5,804 nucleotides of DNA, taken from the NCBI RefSeq assembly GCF_001279725.1, contig NZ_LGDE01000085.1, positions 1-5,804 of the forward strand, read 5' to 3'. The position numbers were made by a program, and so were the translations under genes. The notes under the pieces are model-generated. The model saw only the letters and a program-made list of their open reading frames with translations, had not been told where the DNA came from and ran no database searches. Positions 1-5,804 of the stretch are shown here, piece after piece. Every line of letters begins with the position of its first letter. Positions within the stretch are counted from its first letter, which is position 1. Source of the DNA: Streptomyces sp. WM4235 (GTDB lineage: Bacteria; Actinomycetota; Actinomycetes; Streptomycetales; Streptomycetaceae).

Positions 1-666
1 GGGGGGGCCCGGGTCGTCGCCCTGCGTACGACGTTCGCCCCGGGTGGGGCGTGGACCGTGGTGGTCGCGGCCGTCACCGACCGGACCGAACCGGCACCCG
101 CCGGCTCCACGGCCCTCCCCGCCCCCGCGGCGCGGTACTTCGCGGTGTCCGGGACCGGTGGCGAGAACGGTGGCCCGCTCGCGATCGAGGGATCGCCGGC
201 GGAGGTCGCCCCGCCCGAGACCGCGAAGGCGCCCGCTTCCCGGTTCACGCACACCGTCGCCGCCGACGGGCCGCTCGCCACCACGCTCGGTGAGTTCGTC
301 CGCGCGTACCTCGCCGGCGGACAGAGCGCGGGCCTCGACCGCTACCTCTCCCCCGGCATGCGGATCACGTCGCCGGGTGCGAGCGCCTACACGAAGGTCG
401 ACGTCGAGGACGTCACCGCCGACGCCGAGCAGGCCGCCGGTGACGCGGCCCCGGCCGACGGTGCGCGGGCCCGGGTGCGGGTGCGGGTGGTCGGTGAGGA
501 CCGGGCCGGTGCGCGGTGGCCGCTGGTGTATCGGGTGGAGGTGACCGCGCGCACCGGCCGGTGGGAGGTCAGCACCCTGGAGACAGGTGCCGGCACACCG
601 ACCGCATCGCCCGCCGTCTCGCCGTCGCCCGCCGCCACCGCCACGGTCTCGGGCGGTGCCCGATGA
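1..666 (+). CDS. TcpC-like (VirB8-like) conjugal transfer scaffold protein, 5' truncated by window edge
   Basis: The frame is open from base 1, and 221 residues plus a TGA stop are visible. The GTG at 58 is not a credible start, because the residues before it (e.g. RVVALRTTFAPGGAW) continue the same strand-like fold; the true start lies upstream. What remains looks like the end of one NTF2-like domain (residues 1-28), a linker with the YFAVSG strand and a Pro/Ala-rich stretch (about 29-85), a second NTF2-like domain (about 90-194: helix TLGEFVRAYLAGG, then strands RVRVRVV, LVYRVEV, WEVSTLE), and a disordered Pro/Ser/Ala tail (195-221). TcpC proteins of Tn916 and pCW3 are single-pass, VirB8-like, with two such domains outside the membrane; they scaffold the conjugation apparatus. 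The N-terminal cytoplasmic and membrane segments would be off the left edge. The family call rests on fold pattern plus the downstream VirB4-type genes, not on a catalytic motif. The stop overlaps the next start by 4 bases. Confidence 0.
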   Translation, partial: GGARVVALRTTFAPGGAWTVVVAAVTDRTEPAPAGSTALPAPAARYFAVSGTGGENGGPLAIEGSPAEVAPPETAKAPASRFTHTVAADGPLATTLGEFVRAYLAGGQSAGLDRYLSPGMRITSPGASAYTKVDVEDVTADAEQAAGDAAPADGARARVRVRVVGEDRAGARWPLVYRVEVTARTGRWEVSTLETGAGTPTASPAVSPSPAATATVSGGAR

Positions 667-977
667 ACACCTCCGTGATGTTGGCAGGCGAGTTCAAGGA
701 TCTCGGCGATTCCTTCATCGGCACTCTGGCCGGGTGGACGGACAACGGAATCAAGGTCGCTCTGGCCGCGATCGTGCTCGTCACCATCGCCCGCAAGCTG
801 TCCATGAAAGCCGCCATCGGCGCACTCCTCGCGATGGTGATCGCCCTCGCCATCTACGCCGCCCAGAACGATCTATCGGGGAAGGTCACCGACGAGATCA
901 AGAACCCGTCCAAGAGCTCCGGGACGGTCACCGTGGTCGTCACGCCGCCCGGCGGGTCCAGCGGCGGTGTGCTGTGA
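663..977 (+). CDS. Small two-helix membrane protein of the T4SS operon (TcpD-position, VirB2-like topology)
   Basis: 104 residues from ATG at 663, which overlaps the upstream TGA as ATGA. A longer reading from 516 would run deep into the preceding gene and is rejected. There is no clear Shine-Dalgarno (only GGGCGG at 651-656), so translation probably depends on coupling. Residues 1-28 are polar or amphipathic. Hydrophobic segments lie at about 30-43 (IKVALAAIVLVTIA) and 50-66 (AIGALLAMVIALAIYA), joined by a short basic loop RKLSMK. Residues 68-86 are polar, followed by a beta-prone TVTVVV and a Gly/Ser end. No cleavable signal peptide is obvious. Two helices around a short positive loop is the topology of VirB2 pilins, and in pCW3 the small membrane protein TcpD lies between TcpC and TcpE, exactly this position. 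The role as pilin or channel subunit is inferred; I do not recognise the family by sequence, and it could simply be an accessory membrane protein. Confidence 0.
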   Translation: MNTSVMLAGEFKDLGDSFIGTLAGWTDNGIKVALAAIVLVTIARKLSMKAAIGALLAMVIALAIYAAQNDLSGKVTDEIKNPSKSSGTVTVVVTPPGGSSGGVL

Positions 978-1531
978 GCAAGTCGGGGCGCTCGGGCGTC
1001 GCCCGCAACTACACGAGCGCGCGCCGGCACCCGTGGGTGTTGGGCAAGCTCGGGGACTGGACGATCTGGTTCGGGCCCTACACGCCCGCGCAGTTGGTCG
1101 TGATCGGGGGCGGCGCTTTCGCCCTGATCAAGGGCTACGACTGGTGGTCGTGGGCCGGCCCCATCCCGGTCGGGCTGTGGGTGGGGGCGGTGTGGGCGGT
1201 GCGCGGTGCGCAGATCGCCGGTCAGAACCCGTTCACCGCCGCGTTCGGCGCCCTCTCCCTGTTGATGCGTCACCCCGCCGGACGGATCGGCGGGCGTGTC
1301 GCCCGCGAGAAGGCGTCCGGGGTTCTGCGCCCCCGGTTCGTCATCCAGTGTGCCCCCACCCTCGCAGCCGCCGCCGTGCCCGCGACGGTGCCGGTCCCCG
1401 CGGTGGCCGGGGCGCGGGTCGGCGCGCTGAAGCCGGCCCCACCGGTCTCGCCTGCCGCTCGTGTGGCGGGCGGTTCGGGTCTCGCGCGGCTGTTGGCCGA
1501 CGCCGAGCAGACCGAGAGGAGCGCGGCGTGA
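974..1531 (+). CDS. TcpE/PrgI-like (VirB3-like) T4SS membrane protein
   Basis: 185 residues from GTG at 974, which overlaps the previous stop as GTGA. The same frame is open back to 587, but that extension would lie inside genes 1 and 2. No good ribosome binding site is visible, so coupled translation is likely. Residues 1-37 are basic (RNYTSARRHPWVLGKLG) and end in WFGPYTPAQ. Two membrane segments follow at about 39-54 (AQLVVIGGGAFALIKG) and 62-77 (GPIPVGLWVGAVWAVR). Residues 95-125 are amphipathic and basic, and 128-185 is an Ala/Pro/Val-rich low-complexity tail. Small two-helix proteins directly upstream of a VirB4 gene are typical of the TcpE/PrgI (VirB3-type) group, which in related systems places the VirB4 ATPase at the membrane. 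The assignment therefore rests on topology, size and gene order; there is no diagnostic catalytic motif. The long Pro/Ala tail is unusual for such a small protein. Confidence 0.
   Translation: MSKSGRSGVARNYTSARRHPWVLGKLGDWTIWFGPYTPAQLVVIGGGAFALIKGYDWWSWAGPIPVGLWVGAVWAVRGAQIAGQNPFTAAFGALSLLMRHPAGRIGGRVAREKASGVLRPRFVIQCAPTLAAAAVPATVPVPAVAGARVGALKPAPPVSPAARVAGGSGLARLLADAEQTERSAA
1514..1520 (+). promoter_or_regulatory. Ribosome binding site of the VirB4-like gene
   Basis: GAGAGGA lies inside the end of gene 3, with 7 bases between it and the GTG at 1528. It supports GTG 1528 as the start over the many in-frame starts further upstream. It also indicates that the ATPase is not purely dependent on the stop/start overlap for translation. 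Confidence 0.
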
Positions 1532-4107
1532 TCAAGACTCCGTTTCGGCATGTGGCCGGCCATCTGCTGTGGTCCGTCACGGGCCGGGTGTGGGCGGTAT
1601 GGAAGGTCACCCCGCTGCCGGGCGGCTATCTGCCCGCTCGCGTGCATCAAGAGCTGTTGGGGCGGGTCACGTCACTGGTGCGGTCGATGCCCGGCATGGA
1701 TCCGCGGCTTTTCGTTCTCGCGGCCCGTACCGACCCCGGCGAGGTCGCGGAGCGCATGGTCGCGGACGTGGATTGGCGCCGGCTTCCGGAGTGGGCCGAG
1801 ACGTGCGCGGCCGCCGTCGATCTCCTCGCCGACCGCGAAATGCACGAACGCACCCTGTGGCTCGCCGTGCCCGTCGCCTCGAACGGCTCGACCGCGGCCG
1901 CGTCCCTGTCCGCCCTCTACTCCGAACTCTCGGCGAATCTGAACCTCGCGCCCGTCCCGGTTCCCGAGGCGGAGGTGACGGCCGCGTTCGCCGACGCCGA
2001 CCGCATCCAATCCTCACTGGGGGGCGGTCTCGGACTGCGGCCCGCGTCACCGGCCGAGATCGTGTGGATGCTCCAGCACGCCATACACCGCGGCCTGTCG
2101 CAGGAACCGCTCCTGTCCGACGCCGAGCACAGCCCGCTGTACGGGAGCCGTGTCCACGCGGGCCGGCTCCAGTCCCCCTCGTACACCGACCTGGGCGACA
2201 TCCGTGTCGCCGAGGGTGGTCAGGAAGCCCGCGAGGAGCCGAGCAAGGCGGCCCGCAACAAGCGGCCGTGGTGGCGTTCCGCCGCGACGTCCTCCCCGCT
2301 GGGACGTCGGTGGCTTCAGGCCGAGTCGGAAGCCGGTACCGGCTACCAATCCCATCTGGTGTTGGCGGAGCTCCCGCCCGCGGTGTCGGTGGAGGCCGCC
2401 GACATCCTCGCCCAACTGGAGGGGTTGCCTTTCCCGATCGACGTCACGGTGGACCTGCGGGTGGTGCCCTCGAAGAAGGCCCGCGCGCAGGTGCAGCGCA
2501 AGAAGCGCGAGTTGCTCGATCAGGCCGACCAGTACGGGGCGCAGCCCACCGGGATGCCGCACTCGCTGCCGGACGCGGCCGGGGACCTCGCCGAGGAAGA
2601 CGCCCGCATGGCCCGCACGTCCGTGGAGGTCGAGGTCCAGTCGGTCACCGTGCTCACCGTGTGGGCCGGCGACGCGGACACCTGTGACGCGCGGGCCCGG
2701 GAACTGTCGGCGGCCCTGTCGGGGGGCGACTACCGGGCGGTGCGCCCCTACGGCATGCAAGAAGACCTGTTCGCCCTGTCCCTGCCCGGGACGGCGCGGG
2801 CCGCGCAGCTCGGGCAGTTCACCCAGCACCAACTGTCCGAGGACTGGGCCGCCGCCGGGGCCCTGACGCTGTCTCGGGTGGGAGATCCGACAGGGATCAT
2901 GATCGGGCACGATCTCGACAGTGGCACGATCCGTCCCGTCCTGATCAACCCGGCTGATGCGCCGCAGGTCCACGCGTCCGCGTCCAGCGCGGTATGCGGC
3001 GACCTCGGTGGCGGCAAGAGCGTGTTGGCGAAGGAAGTGACCGCCGCGGTCGTGGACCGTGGCGGGCGCGCCATCGTCATCGACCGCACGCCGATCCGGG
3101 AATGGGCGACGTTCGCCCGCTCGTCCATGGGCGAGCGCTGCCAGATCATCGACGCCGCCCAGGCTCACATCTCCATCGACCCCCTGCGGGTGTTCGGGGG
3201 CGCCATCGGCGCGCATTACGCCCTGTCGTATCTGACCCTGCAACTGGGGGTCGGGGCGATGACGGCCGCGGGCGCGGTGCTGCACCACGCGGTCGAGGAG
3301 GTGTCCGGGGGGCCCGAGCCGTCCATGGGCAAGGTCCTCGACGTCCTGGCGGCCCTCGCGAAGACCGGCGGGAGCAGTCGCGCGGACGCCGCCGCGACCA
3401 TGGCAGACCTGCTGCGGATCGTCCGCGGCAACCCGCTCGCCGGCATGGTCTTCGACCCGGAACTGCCGCCGGTGACGCTGGATGGGGACTTGGGCGCGGA
3501 CATGGTGGTGGTCACCACCGCCGGCCTCACCCTGCCCCCGAAGGAGGCCTTCGCCAACGCCGAGATTCTGCGTCAGCAGCCGCTGGAGGCCCTGATCGGG
3601 CGGGCGGTGTTGTATCTGATCGCGGCCATCGCCCGGCAGGCGGCGTTCACCGAGCCTGACCGGTTCTGTCTGGTCACCCTCGACGAGGTGTACTGGCTGA
3701 CCTCTTCCGCCGAGGGCGCCGCACTGGTCCACGAGATCCTCCACGACGGCCGCAAGCACGGCGCCGGCGTGTTCATGGGCGCCCACGACGAACAGGAACT
3801 TGGCAAGGACGCCGGGCTGATCGCCTACCGCTACCTCTCCCGCACCACCGACAGCGCCCGTGCCGCCCGAGGCCTGAAGTTCCTGGGGCTCGACGGCGAG
3901 GACGAGGACCTGATCCGACTGGTGACCACCGGCCTGTCCCCCGTCGGCCAGGTCGGCCGCGAAGGGGAGATGCTGCTGCGCGACCCGCGCATGCAGATCG
4001 GCCGTATCAAGGTCGTCGTCCCCAACGTCCCCCGCATCAAGGACGCCATCTACACCACCCCCGGCCGCAAGGGCCGGCCCACCGCTGTCGGCGGGAGGAC
4101 CCTGTGA
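1528..4107 (+). CDS. VirB4/TcpF-like conjugation ATPase
   Basis: 859 residues from GTG at 1528 (GTGA overlap, ribosome binding site at 1514-1520). The frame stays open upstream to 967 but that part overlaps gene 3. The N-terminal part (about 1-455) carries the family pattern near its start (GRVWAVWKVTPLPGGYLP) and a charged, probably disordered stretch around 230-260 (REEPSKAARNKRPWWR). The ATPase domain starts near 456 with GIMIGHDLDSGTIRPVL. Walker A is GDLGGGKS at 491-498 (K497), followed by RGGRAIVIDRT. SIDPL is at 549-553. Walker B is CLVTLDE ending at D719-E720. The GRKHGAGVFMGAHDEQ block follows, with R742, H744 and Q756, near the usual VirB4 sensor region. VirB4 proteins are membrane-associated hexameric ATPases that energise T4SS assembly and substrate transfer. 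The length fits VirB4/TcpF. VirD4/TcpA coupling proteins share the P-loop but carry N-terminal membrane helices, absent here. The family call is secure; the substrate (conjugative DNA) is inferred from context. Confidence 0.
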   Translation: MIKTPFRHVAGHLLWSVTGRVWAVWKVTPLPGGYLPARVHQELLGRVTSLVRSMPGMDPRLFVLAARTDPGEVAERMVADVDWRRLPEWAETCAAAVDLLADREMHERTLWLAVPVASNGSTAAASLSALYSELSANLNLAPVPVPEAEVTAAFADADRIQSSLGGGLGLRPASPAEIVWMLQHAIHRGLSQEPLLSDAEHSPLYGSRVHAGRLQSPSYTDLGDIRVAEGGQEAREEPSKAARNKRPWWRSAATSSPLGRRWLQAESEAGTGYQSHLVLAELPPAVSVEAADILAQLEGLPFPIDVTVDLRVVPSKKARAQVQRKKRELLDQADQYGAQPTGMPHSLPDAAGDLAEEDARMARTSVEVEVQSVTVLTVWAGDADTCDARARELSAALSGGDYRAVRPYGMQEDLFALSLPGTARAAQLGQFTQHQLSEDWAAAGALTLSRVGDPTGIMIGHDLDSGTIRPVLINPADAPQVHASASSAVCGDLGGGKSVLAKEVTAAVVDRGGRAIVIDRTPIREWATFARSSMGERCQIIDAAQAHISIDPLRVFGGAIGAHYALSYLTLQLGVGAMTAAGAVLHHAVEEVSGGPEPSMGKVLDVLAALAKTGGSSRADAAATMADLLRIVRGNPLAGMVFDPELPPVTLDGDLGADMVVVTTAGLTLPPKEAFANAEILRQQPLEALIGRAVLYLIAAIARQAAFTEPDRFCLVTLDEVYWLTSSAEGAALVHEILHDGRKHGAGVFMGAHDEQELGKDAGLIAYRYLSRTTDSARAARGLKFLGLDGEDEDLIRLVTTGLSPVGQVGREGEMLLRDPRMQIGRIKVVVPNVPRIKDAIYTTPGRKGRPTAVGGRTL
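4093..4099 (+). promoter_or_regulatory. Ribosome binding site deciding the start of the VirB6-like gene
   Basis: GGGAGGA ends 4 bases before GTG 4104 and 13 bases before the alternative ATG 4113. The spacing, together with the GTGA overlap with the stop of the VirB4-like gene, favours GTG 4104. Confidence 0.
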
Positions 4108-5804
4108 ACACCATGCCCGCGCTGTGGTGGGTGACGGTGGGGATACGCCGGTGGACGGACCGCCTGGACCGCGGAACCCTGCGCGCCGCCGGTTTCGTCG
4201 CACTCCTCACGGTCGTCTTTCTGATCACGAACACCTCGGTCGCGATGGCAGCGGACGGCGCCACCTCCGGCGGGGGCCTGTTGGCCCCCCTCGACATCCG
4301 CGGCAGTGAAGGCGCCCCGCTCAGCGGCTACCAGTTGGAGAGCCTCTCACTGAACGCGGGGCGCACTCCCGCCGAGATGGCGGTCGCCGCGTCCGGTGTC
4401 GGTGTGGCGTTCGACATCGTCGATGGACTGCAACGAATGCTGCTGGGAGGCCTGTTCACACTGGCCCGGCTGTTGGTCGGGTTGGCGTGCTGGCTGATCG
4501 GATTCGTCTTCCGTTTTCCGATCACCTCCCTGCTGACGGATCCCGCGCAGAAACTCGCCGACGCCTACGCCCGCCACGTGGTCGCCCCCCTCGGGATCAA
4601 AGGCCTGTTCCTCGCATGGGCTTTCGCGTTCGGGTTGATCCTGTTCGTGCGGGGGAAGGTGGGCACCGGACTCGGCGAAATCATGCTGACGCTGGTCATC
4701 GTCGCCCTCGCGGCCAGCGCTTTCGTGCGCCCCGACCACCTGCTCGGCAAGGACGGGCCGGTCGCCCAGTCCCACCGGGCGGCCGTCGAGGTCGCGTCCA
4801 TCACCACCACCTCCTACTTCGGCGGCCCCGACTCCTGCGCGACGGGAACCGGCCCGCCGAACCCCGGCTGCGTGACGGAACACGACCGGGTGCGCTCCGA
4901 TCCCAAGACGACGACCGGCCCGATTCAGGCCGCGCTCACCGACGCCTTGATCGTCAAGCCCTACATGCTCCTGCAATACGGCCGTGTCCTGGATCCGAAG
5001 AACGTCAACGACAAAGCCGCGTACGCCGCCCACATGAAGTGGGTCCAAGGCAGCCACGAGGCCCGCGCGAAGCCGGGCGAGGGGGAGATCACGCAGGAAG
5101 CCCGCGACGTCTGCGAGGGCACCTTCGGGCCGATCAAGGACAACTGCGAACGCAACAACACCGACTTCCCGCCCGACCCCGAGGAGAAGGAGACCGTTCC
5201 GGAGGATTGCAGGCTGCTGCCGGACGGGTCCGCCGCCAAGAAGTACTGCGAGAAGTCGGCGGCCGAGGAGAAGGCGAAGAACCCGTGCCGGGACCTTGAC
5301 GGGCCCTCCCTGGAGTACTGCCTGTCCGACAACGACCCCTGCGCCAAGCTTCACGAGAAGGCCCGACCGTACTGCGAGAACGGCAACGGCCTGCGACAGA
5401 ACGTCACCTTCGAGCAGCACATCACCAACCTGAAAGCGGCCGGCGAGGTCGGCAAGGAATGTGCCGCGTTCGCGCAAAAGGCCACGTGGGAACGGGTGTG
5501 GGCGGTCGTCGCGCTCCTCATCGCGGTGCTCGTGGTGACGTTGATGGTCCTGTCGATGGCGGTGGTGTTGCTCGGAGCCCAAGGCGCCGAGGCGGCAGCG
5601 GCGGCCGCCGCGCCCATCGCGTGGGTGTGGTCGATGCTCCCCGGGCCCTCCCGCATGCTGCTGTGGCGCTGGATCGGCGTGTTCATCGTCTCGGCCATGG
5701 TCTCCTTCGTGGCCGCGATGGCGCTGCCGATGTTCGGTATCGCCGTGGACGCGATCCTCGCCGACAGCGGCCCCGACGTCATGGTCGAACGACTCCTGTT
5801 GTTG
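4104..5804 (+). CDS. VirB6/TcpH-like polytopic membrane protein with cysteine-rich loop, 3' truncated by window edge
   Basis: The frame is open from GTG 4104 to the last base with no stop, giving 567 visible residues; the C-terminus is missing. A basic N-terminus precedes a signal-like hydrophobic segment at 28-49 (FVALLTVVFLITNTSVAMA-ADG). Residues 50-112 are polar. Membrane segments are at about 113-136, 166-182 and 188-208. A large hydrophilic region (209-463) carries eleven cysteines, ten of them in five pairs. It is followed by segments at 465-491 and 522-548, with an Ala-rich stretch and a WSMLPGPSR motif between. A signal-like N-terminus, polytopic architecture and a large soluble loop, directly after a VirB4 gene, fit the VirB6/TcpH channel component of Gram-positive T4SSs. 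The alternative start ATG 4113 changes only three residues. There is no enzymatic motif. Membrane topology is ambiguous: simple helix counting and the positive-inside rule disagree on the side of the big loop, while the paired cysteines favour the outside. Confidence 0.
   Translation, partial: MNTMPALWWVTVGIRRWTDRLDRGTLRAAGFVALLTVVFLITNTSVAMAADGATSGGGLLAPLDIRGSEGAPLSGYQLESLSLNAGRTPAEMAVAASGVGVAFDIVDGLQRMLLGGLFTLARLLVGLACWLIGFVFRFPITSLLTDPAQKLADAYARHVVAPLGIKGLFLAWAFAFGLILFVRGKVGTGLGEIMLTLVIVALAASAFVRPDHLLGKDGPVAQSHRAAVEVASITTTSYFGGPDSCATGTGPPNPGCVTEHDRVRSDPKTTTGPIQAALTDALIVKPYMLLQYGRVLDPKNVNDKAAYAAHMKWVQGSHEARAKPGEGEITQEARDVCEGTFGPIKDNCERNNTDFPPDPEEKETVPEDCRLLPDGSAAKKYCEKSAAEEKAKNPCRDLDGPSLEYCLSDNDPCAKLHEKARPYCENGNGLRQNVTFEQHITNLKAAGEVGKECAAFAQKATWERVWAVVALLIAVLVVTLMVLSMAVVLLGAQGAEAAAAAAAPIAWVWSMLPGPSRMLLWRWIGVFIVSAMVSFVAAMALPMFGIAVDAILADSGPDVMVERLLLL
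4836..5375 (+). repeat. Repeated paired-cysteine motif (C-x4-GP-x4-C) encoded in the VirB6-like loop
   Basis: Five cysteine pairs are encoded at 4836-4871 (C245/C256), 5112-5147 (C337/C348), 5208-5249 (C369/C382), 5286-5321 (C395/C406) and 5340-5375 (C413/C424). Four pairs have exactly 10 residues between the cysteines; C369/C382 has 12. Three pairs fit C-x4-G-P-x4-C strictly (CATGTGPPNPGC, CEGTFGPIKDNC, CRDLDGPSLEYC). The C413 pair keeps the spacing but has EK for GP. The last three pairs end in YC. The likeness is at protein level only; the DNA copies are not obviously alike. The pairs may form small disulphide-closed loops outside the membrane (inference). Confidence 0.

Noticed and set aside
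1..13. A G-run and GGGCCCGGG at the left edge as a regulatory or structural element
   Set aside because: It lies within the open frame of the TcpC-like gene and is explained by Gly/Ala/Arg codons in GC-rich DNA.
587..973. A longer start for the TcpE-like protein
   Set aside because: It would cover the end of gene 1 and nearly all of gene 2 with Arg/His/Pro-rich translation. GTG 974 fits the overlap pattern.
967..1527. A longer start for the VirB4-like ATPase
   Set aside because: It would overlap the whole TcpE-like gene and encode Arg/Gly-rich sequence. GTG 1528 has a ribosome binding site and a GTGA overlap.
2047..4203. A 718-codon open frame on the minus strand opposite the VirB4-like gene
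   Set aside because: It is opposite a gene with clear Walker motifs. Long antisense frames arise from extreme third-position GC, and its translation is Gly/Arg/His-rich with no recognisable domain.
4487..5299. A 270-codon + strand open frame inside the VirB6-like gene
   Set aside because: It is out of frame with the membrane-protein frame and has Arg/Pro/Gly-rich composition typical of a shifted frame in high-GC DNA.
4347..5582. A 411-codon minus-strand open frame opposite the VirB6-like gene
   Set aside because: It is another GC-driven shadow. The + strand frame shows membrane segments and patterned cysteines, while the minus translation is low-complexity and charged.

Overview
The window is extremely GC-rich, codon third positions are almost all G or C, GTG starts are frequent, and I see no in-frame TTA codons. 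This points to a high-GC actinomycete, most likely Streptomyces or a close relative. It is essentially fully coding on the + strand. Five consecutive genes are each joined to the next by a 4-base stop/start overlap (ATGA once, GTGA three times), so they look like one translationally coupled operon. The first gene is cut by the left window edge and the last by the right edge. I see no promoter, terminator, RNA gene, insertion sequence, attachment site or CRISPR array.

Layout: (1) 1-666, the C-terminal part of a TcpC-like (VirB8-like) conjugation scaffold protein; (2) 663-977, a 104-residue protein with two membrane segments, in the position of TcpD and with VirB2-like topology; (3) 974-1531, a TcpE/PrgI-like (VirB3-like) membrane protein with a low-complexity Ala/Pro tail; (4) 1528-4107, a VirB4/TcpF-like ATPase with clear Walker A and B motifs; (5) 4104-5804 and beyond, a VirB6/TcpH-like polytopic membrane protein. 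Gene 5 carries a large cysteine-rich loop with a repeated C-x4-GP-x4-C motif.

Together these genes form the inner-membrane core of a Gram-positive type IV secretion system. It resembles the conjugation modules of Tn916 and of the clostridial plasmid pCW3, and is different from the single-protein TraB/FtsK dsDNA transfer typical of many Streptomyces plasmids. TcpC would scaffold, the TcpE-like protein would anchor the VirB4 ATPase at the membrane, and the VirB6-like protein would contribute the channel. The coupling protein (TcpA/VirD4), relaxase, cell-wall hydrolase and integrase or replication genes are not in this window. Whether the element is an integrative conjugative element or a plasmid therefore cannot be decided. 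The overall system type is known; the least explained parts are the small gene 2 and the cysteine-motif loop of gene 5.
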